From Nocardia anocheti (lineage in GTDB: Bacteria > Actinomycetota > Actinomycetes > Mycobacteriales > Mycobacteriaceae): DNA of 64,000 nucleotides. A model generated the notes under the pieces. That model was not told the origin of the DNA. It did no database searches and saw only the letters and a program-made list of their open reading frames with translations. Made by a program: the position numbers and the translations under genes. Where the stretch lies: contig NZ_JAQQFV010000009.1 in assembly GCF_029675105.1 (NCBI RefSeq), positions 186,001 to 250,000 of the forward strand. Reading direction: 5' to 3'. This document shows, in pieces, positions 9,823 through 17,302 of this stretch (position 1 is the stretch's first letter; every line of letters begins with the position of its first letter).

Positions 9823-10602
9823 GTGCCGACGATCCTCTCAACAGTGAATGTGAACGGTGTTCGCGCGGCGGCGGGCAAGGGCATGTTGGCCTGGCTCGCC
9901 GCCACCGAAGCCGACATCGTATGCCTGCAGGAGACCCGCGCGACCGACGCGCAGGTCGCGACCGCGCTGGCCCCCGCGCTCGACGCGGGCTGGGTCCTCT
10001 CGCACGCCGAACCCGAATCCAAGGGCCGCGCCGGGGTCGGCATCCTGTCGCGCCGCGCGCCCGACGCGGTGCGCGTCGGCTTCGGCAGCACCGAGTTCGC
10101 CGCGTCCGGCCGCTACCTCGAGGCCGATTTCGGCGAGCTCACCGTTGCCAGCGTCTATGTGCACTCCGGCGAGGAGAACACCCCCAAACAGGACGAGAAA
10201 TACCGCTTCATGGCCGAACTCGGCGCCTACCTGAAGACCCGCACCGGCGATTTCGTCGTCAGCGGCGACTGGAACATCGCCCCCACCGAGGCCGACCTGA
10301 AGAACTGGAAGGCCAACCAGAAGTCCGCGGGCTTCCTCCCCGAGGAACGCGCCTGGATCGCCGACCTCCTCGTCTCCGGCTACGTCGACGTCGTCCGCAC
10401 CCTCCACCCCGACATCGCGGGCCCCTACAGCTGGTGGTCCTACCGAGGCCGCGCCTTCGACAACGACTCCGGCTGGCGCATCGACTACCACCTCGCCCTC
10501 GGCGACCTCCCCACCCGAGCCAAACAAGCCGTCGTCGAACGCGCCCCCACCTACGACCAGCGCTGGTCCGACCACGCCCCGGTCACGGTGCAATACCGAT
10601 AG
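9823..10602 (+). CDS. xthA: Exodeoxyribonuclease III family AP endonuclease
   Basis: 259 residues, endonuclease/exonuclease/phosphatase fold. It has STVNVNGVRAA at the start, CLQETR (metal-binding Glu), SGDWNIAPTEADL (Asp/Asn active site) and the terminal YDQRWSDHAPVTV (SDH triad). It cleaves at abasic sites and has 3'-5' exonuclease activity in base-excision repair. Open frame extends further upstream antisense to the hydrolase, but GTG 9823 matches the family N-terminus. No ribosome-binding site is present; TACGGT at 9811-9816 lies 6 nt ahead, so a leaderless transcript is likely. Short inverted arms ACGGT/ACCGT (9812-9824) straddle this box and the start. Confidence 0.9.
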   Translation: MPTILSTVNVNGVRAAAGKGMLAWLAATEADIVCLQETRATDAQVATALAPALDAGWVLSHAEPESKGRAGVGILSRRAPDAVRVGFGSTEFAASGRYLEADFGELTVASVYVHSGEENTPKQDEKYRFMAELGAYLKTRTGDFVVSGDWNIAPTEADLKNWKANQKSAGFLPEERAWIADLLVSGYVDVVRTLHPDIAGPYSWWSYRGRAFDNDSGWRIDYHLALGDLPTRAKQAVVERAPTYDQRWSDHAPVTVQYR

Positions 10603-10612
10603 CGACGGCCGC

Positions 10613-12043
10613 TCAGGAGCGAGGGGGGTGGGGTTGCCAGGCGCGGAGGAGGTCGTCGGGGGTGAAGGTGGCGGCCAGGTGGTCGGTGGTGGTGCCGGAG
10701 CGGGTGACCGCGATCAGGGGGACAGGCTCGTCGGTGAGGCGGAAGCGGTGATTCTGCAGGGCCGTGAGGTCGTGGGTGTCGAATGGTGAGTTCTCCAGCC
10801 ACTTGATGGAACCGAGGAAGGCCAGTTCCTTGGCGACGGGTTCGCGGTCGGCGCCGACGATGTCGATCTCCACGTCGTTGGTGCGGGTCCAGTAGCCGCC
10901 GATCGCCGGAACCGCGGGGATGCCCGCGACCGGGAGGAGCCGTGCCAGGGATTCGCGGATCAGGGGCTCCACCGCGCGGCCGCGCCAGCTGGTCCAGCCG
11001 CGACGGATCCGGGCGAGTGTCAGATCGGCACGCAGGCGATCCAGTTCGGGGAGATGGGGGCCCAGGAAGGTGAGCCAGAATCGCAGGTACGAGTCGGTGA
11101 TGCGGTACCGGCGGTCTTTCGACGGAGTCAGCGAGATCGGTAGCTCACCGGCCACGATTCCCTTGTCCGTCAACAGGTTCAAGGCACGTGACAGGCTGGT
11201 GTTGGCCAGTCCGCCCGCCGCACGCGCGATCTTGGTGAACGTCCGCTCGCCGCTGCCGATCGCGGACAGGACCTGTCGCGCCAAGGTCTGCTCGGGGAAC
11301 TCGGCGGCCAGCGACAGCTGCGCGGAGACGATCAGTGGGCTGACCGGATCCGACAGTTCCCTGGCCAGGAAAGTCCACACATCGTCCCCGGCCCGCCAGC
11401 GCGCGCAGACGATGGGCAGCCCGCCGGTGACCATCGTGGCATCGAAGGCCGTCGCGGCATCGGCGCCGGTCATCGCCGCGACGTCGGCGGGGTTCAGCGG
11501 ACCCAACCGCATCTCCGTTCCTCTCTGGTGAAACGGACGGCTGTGGGAGGTGAGGGCGGCCATCATGGCGAGATCGGAGCCGATCAGGATCAACAGAACC
11601 GGTTTGCGGCACAGCTCGCGGTCCCACGCGCGCTGCAGCACGCTTTCGAACGCACCGGCCTCGTCCATGAGGTAGGGCAGCTCGTCGAGGACGACGACAC
11701 TCGGCTCGTCGTCGGGCAGGATTCCGGCGAGTTGGCGCAGAGCCGCGGTCCAGTTGGCCGGAAGCGCGTCGGCGAAGACGTCGGCGTCCGGTAGGGAGGA
11801 ATGTGCGACCGTGTCGGCGAATTCGATCAGAGGATCGATGCCGAGCCCGATCTCACTGGTGTAGAAGACATTCGGCACCCCGCTGCGCTGGGTGAACTCC
11901 TCGATCAACGCGGACTTGCCGATGCGCCGACGGCCACGCAGGATCAGGCAGCAGCCGGGCTTCGTGGTGCCGATCGCGGATCGAACGCCGCTCAGCGTGG
12001 TATCCAAGGCCCGCAGTTCGCGCCATCGCCCGACGAAGTCCAT
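10613..12043 (-). CDS. AAA ATPase with C-terminal DUF234-type nuclease-like domain
   Basis: 476 residues. The ATPase_2 (archaeal-type) domain has Walker A GRRRIGKS (37-44) and Walker B VVVLDELPYL. A winged-helix segment follows (TFTKIARAAGGLANTSLSRALNLL), then a C-terminal DUF234 region with an E-x-D...E-x-K-like pattern (NDVEIDIVGAD, KELAFLGSIKW) as in PD-(D/E)XK folds. Such proteins are scattered in archaea and bacteria, and their role is unresolved. Start at ATG 12043 (AAGGGGAG 4-5 nt upstream) gives MDFVGRWREL, the usual N-terminus. The promoter region holds overlapping perfect inverted repeats (12055-12089), suggesting tight regulation. Confidence 0.85.
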   Translation of the reverse strand: MDFVGRWRELRALDTTLSGVRSAIGTTKPGCCLILRGRRRIGKSALIEEFTQRSGVPNVFYTSEIGLGIDPLIEFADTVAHSSLPDADVFADALPANWTAALRQLAGILPDDEPSVVVLDELPYLMDEAGAFESVLQRAWDRELCRKPVLLILIGSDLAMMAALTSHSRPFHQRGTEMRLGPLNPADVAAMTGADAATAFDATMVTGGLPIVCARWRAGDDVWTFLARELSDPVSPLIVSAQLSLAAEFPEQTLARQVLSAIGSGERTFTKIARAAGGLANTSLSRALNLLTDKGIVAGELPISLTPSKDRRYRITDSYLRFWLTFLGPHLPELDRLRADLTLARIRRGWTSWRGRAVEPLIRESLARLLPVAGIPAVPAIGGYWTRTNDVEIDIVGADREPVAKELAFLGSIKWLENSPFDTHDLTALQNHRFRLTDEPVPLIAVTRSGTTTDHLAATFTPDDLLRAWQPHPPRS

Positions 12044-12054
12044 CGCTCCCCTTG

Positions 12055-12089
12055 GTATCATCGATGTTAGTAACATGCATGATACTAAC
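12055..12089. promoter_or_regulatory. Overlapping inverted repeats upstream of AAA ATPase gene
   Basis: Two interlocking perfect repeats: GTATCAT (12055-12061) with ATGATAC (12079-12085), and GTTAGTA (12066-12072) with TACTAAC (12083-12089). The ATGCAT core is itself palindromic. This is the most AT-rich patch nearby and lies 12-46 bp upstream of ATG 12043 (minus) and 45 bp upstream of the RNase gene (plus). It probably combines promoter and operator for one or both genes. Confidence 0.5.
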
Positions 12090-12133
12090 GAGTGGTATGT
12101 AGGTGACCCGCCTGGTGACGTAGGTTCTTCACG

Positions 12134-12631
12134 GTGAACTTCTCACGTAAGACGCTCGGATTGCTCGCCGGACTCGTTCTCGTTCTCGCCGCCCTCGGAC
12201 TCTCGGTCTTCGGTAAGGCCGGGGACAACGGTACGACCACGGCGAGCAGTACCTCGGTTGTCGCCGGGGCTACCACCACCGCGCCCAAGCCCGGTCCACC
12301 GGCGACCAAGCCAGGGGGGAGTTCGGCGGCGCCGGTGAGCAAGGTGGCGGGGGTGCCGGATCGGGCGTACGCCACGCTCGTGGAGATCGATGCGGGGCGG
12401 TGGCCGGGGTCGGCGAACGCGGTGGGGACCAAGGGCGGGGAGCAGTGGATGAATCGGGGGACCAAGCTGCCGCCGAAGGATTCGGCGGGTGCTCCGGTGA
12501 CGTATCAGGAGTGGGACGTCAATCCCAAGCAGCGCAACCGGTCTCGTGATGCCGAGCGCATCGTCACCGGGAGCGACGGGTCGGCCTGGTACACCGGGGA
12601 CCACTACGAGACCTTCACGAGGATGCGCTGA
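12134..12631 (+). CDS. Exported guanyl-specific ribonuclease (N1/T1, barnase-like)
   Basis: 165 residues. An N-terminal hydrophobic export or anchor segment (residues 7-26) and a Thr/Pro/Ala-rich linker to about 70 precede a microbial RNase domain. Catalytic residues align with RNase Sa: Glu126 (YQEWDV), Arg142 (ERIVTG) and His157 (GDHYETF). GGEQWMNRGTKLP is the conserved substrate region. It should cleave RNA after guanosine, outside the cytoplasm. The stop codon overlaps the barstar start (TGATG), so enzyme and inhibitor are translationally coupled. GTG 12134 lacks a ribosome-binding site; TAGGTT (12121-12126) 7 nt ahead suggests a leaderless mRNA. Confidence 0.88.
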   Translation: MNFSRKTLGLLAGLVLVLAALGLSVFGKAGDNGTTTASSTSVVAGATTTAPKPGPPATKPGGSSAAPVSKVAGVPDRAYATLVEIDAGRWPGSANAVGTKGGEQWMNRGTKLPPKDSAGAPVTYQEWDVNPKQRNRSRDAERIVTGSDGSAWYTGDHYETFTRMR

Positions 12632-13113
12632 TGACGTCGCGAATGCCGCTGTCGCGGTTCCTTGCTCGACCCACCGCCGAGACCCCGGCCGGTCCGGTGT
12701 TCGGCGCGCTGGCGGTGGACGCCGCGCGGTTCAGTGGCGTGCGCTACGACGCACCGGCCGACTACCGGGTGCGCGAACTGCGCGGTCCCAAGATGCGCAC
12801 GGTGGCGGCGCTGTTCGACGAGTTCGCCGCCGCCTTCCAGTTCCCGTACTACTTCGGTGCCAACAAGGACGCCTTCGACGAATGCCTGCGTGACCTGGAC
12901 GATTTCGTCGGTGACGGCCCCGGCTACGTCGCGGTGATCCGCACCGCCGACGACCTGCTGGCCGAGCAGCCCGACGAACGCGACTGGTTCGCCGACGCGG
13001 TGCGCGACTGCGCGGCCTACTGGGCCCGCCGTGAGGTGGCCTTCCGGGTCGTCTTGCAGGGTCGGCCGGATGCCTTCGGCGCCGTCGCGCTGTCCGACCG
13101 GCCCGGGTCCTAG
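12631..13113 (+). CDS. Barstar-family ribonuclease inhibitor
   Basis: 160 residues with a barstar domain: KMRTVAALFDEFAAAF then FPYYFGANKDAFDECLRDL, matching the family's conserved core around the RNase-binding helix. It has no signal peptide, so it stays cytoplasmic and protects the cell from the RNase encoded immediately upstream (1-nt overlap of stop and start). The pair forms an immunity-toxin arrangement as in Bacillus and Streptomyces. The C-terminal half (ADDLLAEQPDERDWFADAVRDC) is more divergent than canonical 90-residue barstar, giving a longer protein. Confidence 0.85.
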   Translation: MTSRMPLSRFLARPTAETPAGPVFGALAVDAARFSGVRYDAPADYRVRELRGPKMRTVAALFDEFAAAFQFPYYFGANKDAFDECLRDLDDFVGDGPGYVAVIRTADDLLAEQPDERDWFADAVRDCAAYWARREVAFRVVLQGRPDAFGAVALSDRPGS

Positions 13114-13225
13114 CGCCGACACCTCTGTTGCCACCGGAATTCGCGTCTGCCCGGGCGCGCGGCGGTCTCCTAACGTCGTCGCCGGTGCGGCCGGTCCAGG
13201 CCGTCGGAGTAGGAGAGAGACAGCG

Positions 13226-13480
13226 ATGAAGCGAGTACTGGCGGGCGCGGCGATCGCCGCCGGGATCATCACGACGGGCAGCGGGCTGGCGGCGGCGACC
13301 GTCGAACAGGCACCGCAGCAGGCGCGGATCGCCCAGGTCGCCGACGCGTCCACGGGCTCGAGCGATCAGGTCAAGGCGCAGATCCTGCTCCTGCTGGCCG
13401 CGCTCGCCTCCGGTTCGGCCCAGCCGTGCGACGGAATCCAGATGGACGTCTGCATTCCGGACCCGCCCGTGCAGCAGTAA
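13226..13480 (+). CDS. Small secreted protein, function unknown
   Basis: 84 residues beginning at ATG 13226, led by AGGAGAG. A signal peptide is obvious (MKRVLAGAAIAAGIITTGSGLAAA, likely cleavage after AAA near residue 24). The mature peptide of about 60 residues has a Leu/Ala stretch (QILLLLAALASGS) and two cysteines near the end (PCDG, DVCIP) that could form a disulfide. I do not recognise the family. It converges on the TetR gene with a 9-bp gap. Confidence 0.65.
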   Translation: MKRVLAGAAIAAGIITTGSGLAAATVEQAPQQARIAQVADASTGSSDQVKAQILLLLAALASGSAQPCDGIQMDVCIPDPPVQQ

Positions 13481-13489
13481 CGATCGGGC

Positions 13490-14128
13490 TCAGCGGTGGC
13501 GGCCCGCCAGGTCGTCGCCGAGGAGCACGAAGACGTCGGTGATCTGGTCGACGAGTTGTTCGCGGGTGAGGTCGAGGTCGCCCGCGAGCCAGGTCGTCAG
13601 GGTCTGGGTGAGGCCGCCGACGAGGTAGAGCGCGCGGAAGTCGATGAGGTTCGGCGCGATGTCCACCTGATAGAAACCGCTGCCCTCGGCCGCGATCAGC
13701 CGGGCGAACGCGCGCACGGTGCGCGCGGTCCTGGCTCGCAGCTCCGGGGTCGCCATGCCCGCGATCAGCGCGGCGCGCGCCTTGCGCGGATCGTCGATGA
13801 GTACCGAGGTGCCCGCGTGGATGGCGGCGTGGGCCTGGGCCCGGGTCTCGGGGGGAGCCTCGGCCAGCGCCGTCGCGATCGCGGTGGTGAGTTCCTCGGC
13901 GATCCGGTCCAGGACCGCCTCGAGCACGCCGTCGCGATGCTCGAAATTCTCGTAGTAGTAGCGCTCGTTGAGCCCGGCACGGGCGCACAACCCGGCGACG
14001 GTCAGCTTGGCCTGCCCGTCCTCGCCGACGATCTCGAGCGCCGCGTCCAGCAGTGCGGTGCGGCGCTGCGCCTTGCGCTCGGCCGCCGAGACGCCGCCAT
14101 AGGTCCGTTGTGCGGTCACGGCATCCAT
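13490..14128 (-). CDS. TetR-family regulator
   Basis: 212 residues from ATG 14128 (AGAGGA 7 nt upstream; further upstream frame is less likely). The helix-turn-helix covers about residues 20-65 (RTALLDAALEIVGEDG, then LTVAGLCARAGLNERYYYENF). The C-terminal ligand domain is unspecific. It is divergent from the DUF2236 gene; the shared 103-bp gap carries two copies of a TCTGG-N12-CCAGA element 30 bp apart, probably its own operators, one near each promoter. I infer that it represses itself and the oxygenase-like neighbour. Confidence 0.85.
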   Translation of the reverse strand: MDAVTAQRTYGGVSAAERKAQRRTALLDAALEIVGEDGQAKLTVAGLCARAGLNERYYYENFEHRDGVLEAVLDRIAEELTTAIATALAEAPPETRAQAHAAIHAGTSVLIDDPRKARAALIAGMATPELRARTARTVRAFARLIAAEGSGFYQVDIAPNLIDFRALYLVGGLTQTLTTWLAGDLDLTREQLVDQITDVFVLLGDDLAGRHR

Positions 14129-14156
14129 TCTGCGTCCTCTCGCCGCCCGAGGGTTT

Positions 14157-14208
14157 TCTGGTAGAGACTCTTGCCAGATTACCAATTCTGGAGGATTCTA
14201 TTGCCAGA
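14157..14208. promoter_or_regulatory. Two tandem operators, TCTGG-N12-CCAGA
   Basis: Copy 1 at 14157-14178 and copy 2 at 14187-14208; both end in TTGCCAGA, giving an exact 30-bp direct-repeat period (about three helical turns), with inverted TCTGG/CCAGA arms in each. Located between divergent tetR and DUF2236 genes. Proposed TetR binding sites. Confidence 0.6.
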
Positions 14209-14231
14209 TGCACTCGACGAGGAGGCGCAGC

Positions 14232-15176
14232 ATGGCCGCACGGCAGGGCGAACCCGGATATTTCGCCGACGATTCGATGATCCGCAGGGTGATGAGCAAG
14301 CGGGCGGTGGGACTCACCTACGGCGTGCGGGCACTGGTGATCGGCGCGGTCCATCCGCTGCTGTTCGTCGGGACCAGCGAGAACACCGCCCACCGGGCCA
14401 CGCCCTACACCCGCCTGGCGATCACCGGCGCGATGTTCGAAGCGGTGTTCCTCGGCAGCAAGGCCGAGGCCGACCGGGCGCTGGCCTTCACCCGCCGCAA
14501 GCACCAGCCGGTGGTCGGCACCCTGCCCGAGGACGCGGGCGCCCACCACCCGGCGGGTACCGCCTACGCCGCCCACGACCCGCACCTGATGTTCATGACC
14601 ATGGCCTTCACCTTCGACTCGGCCGAGGCCATGTACGACCGGCTGGTGCGCGAGCTGACCGCCACCGAGCGCGAGGACCTCTACCAGGACTACGTCCGCT
14701 GGGGCGAGCTGTTCGGGATGCGGCGCGAGGCCGCCCCCGGCGACTATCCGGCCTTCCGGAAGTTCTTCGACGGCTACCTGGCCTCCGACGAACTGTTTCT
14801 CACCGACGAGGCGCGCCTGGTCGGCTCCTATCTCGCGGGCAGTCGCAAGGCCTACCGCTTGGCCCCGCCCGCCGAACAGGTCGGTACGGCACTGTATTCG
14901 CTGGTCCAGGGCAGTCTGCCGCCGCGTATCCGCCGGATGTACGGGATCGAGTGGGGCCTTACCGACGAGCTCGCCCACCGCGCGCTGTGCCGGAGTCTGC
15001 GCACCGCGCACCGCACCCCGCCGCTGGCGCCGCGCGTGCTCGCCGGGGCGCTGGCCGGGCCCTCCACGCCGTCCTATCAGCTGCTGGCCCGGCGTGAACA
15101 GCGCAACGTGCGGGCGGGCAAGGCGAGCATGCCGGGCGTCGATCCGCGCAACTGGGTGCAGCGAAATTCCGCTTGA
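14232..15176 (+). CDS. DUF2236 (MpaB/latex-clearing-like) oxygenase-family protein
   Basis: 314 residues from ATG 14232, preceded by GAGGAGG. It belongs to the DUF2236 or ER-bound oxygenase mpaB/Lcp family, heme b proteins with His ligands and an all-helical fold. Visible family segments are the FADDSMIRRVMSKRAVGL start, the GAVHPLLF and RRKHQPVVGTLPE region, and TYGVRALV...ATPYTRLAITG. No signal peptide is seen. Substrate unknown; Lcp relatives cleave polyisoprene. The divergent TetR and its tandem operators indicate inducible expression. Confidence 0.78.
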   Translation: MAARQGEPGYFADDSMIRRVMSKRAVGLTYGVRALVIGAVHPLLFVGTSENTAHRATPYTRLAITGAMFEAVFLGSKAEADRALAFTRRKHQPVVGTLPEDAGAHHPAGTAYAAHDPHLMFMTMAFTFDSAEAMYDRLVRELTATEREDLYQDYVRWGELFGMRREAAPGDYPAFRKFFDGYLASDELFLTDEARLVGSYLAGSRKAYRLAPPAEQVGTALYSLVQGSLPPRIRRMYGIEWGLTDELAHRALCRSLRTAHRTPPLAPRVLAGALAGPSTPSYQLLARREQRNVRAGKASMPGVDPRNWVQRNSA

Positions 15177-15198
15177 TGGGCATGGAAAGATCGGGTCC

Positions 15199-16230
15199 AT
15201 GTCCAGTCCTGCCCCGGCCGCGACGGCCGAACGCAAGCAGCGGGTGCTGTCGGGCATCCAGCCCACCAGCGACTCCTTCCACCTCGGCAACTACCTGGGT
15301 GCGCTGCAGTACTGGGTGACCATGCAGGACGAGTACGACGCGCTGTATTTCATCCCGGACATGCACGCGATCACCGTCAGCCAGGACCCCAAGGCGCTGC
15401 GCGCGCGCACCAAGTCCGCCGCCGCCCAGCTGCTCGCGCTCGGCATCGACCCGGCCAAGTCCACGCTGTTCGTGCAGAGCCAGGTGCCCGAGCACGCGGA
15501 GCTGTCGTGGGTGCTCAGCTGCATCACCGGTTTCGGCGAGGCCAGCCGGATGACCCAGTTCAAGGACAAGTCGGTCAAGCAGGGTGCCGAGAACGCGACC
15601 GTCGGCCTGTTCACCTACCCGGTGCTGATGGCCGCCGACATCCTGCTCTACCGCCCGCACCAGGTGCCGGTCGGCGAGGACCAGCGCCAGCACCTGGAGC
15701 TGACCCGAAACCTGGCCCAGCGCTTCAACACCCGCTTCAAGAAGACCTTCGTCGTGCCCGAGCCGCACATCGTCAAGGGCACGGCCAAGATCTTCGACCT
15801 GCAGGACCCGACCGCCAAGATGAGCAAGTCGGCCGCCACCGACGCGGGCCTGATCAACCTGCTCGACGACCCGAAGGTCACCGCCAAGAAGGTGCGTTCG
15901 GCGGTCACCGACACCGAGCGTGAGATCCGCTACGACCCGGAGACCAAGCCGGGCGTGAGCAACCTGCTGGTGATCCTGAGCTCGCTGACCGCCACCCCGA
16001 TCGTGAACCTCGAGGAGAATTTCGTGGGGAAGGGTTACGGTGATCTCAAGGCCGAGGTGGCCGACGCGCTGGTCGAATTCGTGACGCCCGTGCAGAAGAA
16101 GGTGCAGGAGTACCTGGCCGACCAGGCCGAACTGGACCGGATTCTCGCCGCGGGTGCCGAGCGGGCACGCGAGATCGCAGGCAACACACTGGCTCAGGTG
16201 TACGACCGGGTGGGCTTCCTGGCTCGCTGA
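15199..16230 (+). CDS. trpS: Tryptophanyl-tRNA synthetase
   Basis: 343 residues, class Ic aminoacyl-tRNA synthetase charging tRNA-Trp. SGIQPTSDSFHLGNYLGA carries the HIGH-type signature (HLGN), and TAKMSKSAATD the KMSKS loop. LYFIPDMHAIT and GEDQRQHLELTRNLA are TrpS-specific. Length fits the bacterial enzyme. ATG 15199; upstream GAAAGA is a weak ribosome-binding site at about 10 nt. It is followed 40 bp downstream by yhjD in the same orientation, the order seen in mycobacteria (trpS beside Rv3335c). Confidence 0.96.
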   Translation: MSSPAPAATAERKQRVLSGIQPTSDSFHLGNYLGALQYWVTMQDEYDALYFIPDMHAITVSQDPKALRARTKSAAAQLLALGIDPAKSTLFVQSQVPEHAELSWVLSCITGFGEASRMTQFKDKSVKQGAENATVGLFTYPVLMAADILLYRPHQVPVGEDQRQHLELTRNLAQRFNTRFKKTFVVPEPHIVKGTAKIFDLQDPTAKMSKSAATDAGLINLLDDPKVTAKKVRSAVTDTEREIRYDPETKPGVSNLLVILSSLTATPIVNLEENFVGKGYGDLKAEVADALVEFVTPVQKKVQEYLADQAELDRILAAGAERAREIAGNTLAQVYDRVGFLAR

Positions 16231-16270
16231 CCCGGCGCCCCTGGGGTTTTCGGCTGAAGGGGCGCGTGGC

Positions 16271-17293
16271 ATGCAGATCGTCGACAACATCTCGGCCGCT
16301 GTCGAGAAGCAGATCGGGCGCAGGCCCTGGCTGGATCATCTGGTCAGGGCCGGTGGTCGTTTCCAGGACAGTCGGGGTGATTTCTTCGCCGCCGGGATCA
16401 CGTATTTCACTGTGTTGTCGCTGTTTCCGCTGCTCATGGTGGCGTTCTCGGCGGCCGGTTTCGTGCTGGCCGGGCATCCGGAGTGGCTGGCCGAGTTGCA
16501 GGAGAAGGTCGTCGAGACCGTGCCGGGTTCCTTCGGCGACCAGATCAACGACCTGATCGATCAGGCGATCAAGTCGCGCGGCACCGTCGGTGTGATCGGT
16601 CTGCTGGTGGGTCTCTACACCGGCCTCGGCTGGATCTCGAATCTGCGGGCCGCGCTCACCGAGCAATGGGCCAGCAAGAGCCCGGACAAGCCGTGGTGGC
16701 TGGCCAAGCTGTCGGATCTGGGCTCACTGATCGGTCTGGGGTTGGCGTTCGTGGTGTCGCTGGGGTTGTCGGCGGTGGGGGCCAGCGGGCTGGGCCGACG
16801 ACTGCTGGAGAGTGTCGGCCTGGATCAGGTGCCCGGTGCGACGGTGGTGCTGTGGCTGATCTCGCTCGCGCTCGGCTGGCTGGCGTCCTGGGCGGTGTTC
16901 GCCTGGATGATCGCCCGGCTGCCGCGCGAACCGGTCTCGCTGCGCAGCGCGGCGCGCGCGGCGGCGCTGGCGGCCATCGCGTTCGAGGTGTTCAAGCTGG
17001 TCGCGGCGATCTACCTGCGGATGGTGATGTCGAGCCCGGCGGGCGCCACCTTCGGCTCGATCATCGGTCTGATGGTGTTCAGCTACATCACCTACCGGAT
17101 CCTGCTGTTCGCCACCGCGTGGGCGGCGACCTCGTCGGACAACGAGCGCGCCGCCACCGTCGCGCCGCCGAATCCGGTGGTGATCAAGCCGCGCGTGGTC
17201 GAGCACGGGGTGTCGACCGGGGCGGGCGCGGCCTACTTCGGGGCGGGCGCGGTGGCCGCGCTGGCGCTGATGCTGGTCGGTAAGCGCCGCTAG
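16271..17293 (+). CDS. yhjD: YhjD/YihY (BrkB) family inner-membrane protein
   Basis: 340 residues. An N-terminal RAGGRFQDSRGDFFAAGITYFTVLSLFPLL segment is the BrkB/YihY hallmark, followed by five or six membrane helices (about 45-70, 110-130, 150-180, 190-220, 230-255, 260-290). A second short hydrophobic segment sits at the extreme C-terminus (AAYFGAGAVAALALMLVG). YhjD has been linked to lipid A export suppression in E. coli, but in an LPS-free actinobacterium that role does not apply. Function unknown; possibly a lipid or peptide transporter. Confidence 0.85.
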   Translation: MQIVDNISAAVEKQIGRRPWLDHLVRAGGRFQDSRGDFFAAGITYFTVLSLFPLLMVAFSAAGFVLAGHPEWLAELQEKVVETVPGSFGDQINDLIDQAIKSRGTVGVIGLLVGLYTGLGWISNLRAALTEQWASKSPDKPWWLAKLSDLGSLIGLGLAFVVSLGLSAVGASGLGRRLLESVGLDQVPGATVVLWLISLALGWLASWAVFAWMIARLPREPVSLRSAARAAALAAIAFEVFKLVAAIYLRMVMSSPAGATFGSIIGLMVFSYITYRILLFATAWAATSSDNERAATVAPPNPVVIKPRVVEHGVSTGAGAAYFGAGAVAALALMLVGKRR

Positions 17294-17302
17294 TCGCCGG
17301 TC

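Noticed and set aside
13371..15290. Long minus-strand frame across tetR and DUF2236
   Set aside because: Contains no domain, has repetitive Arg/Pro/Gly content and overlaps two real genes.
14959..16290. Minus-strand frame opposite trpS
   Set aside because: Low-complexity His/Gly/Leu sequence, antisense to a well-supported synthetase.
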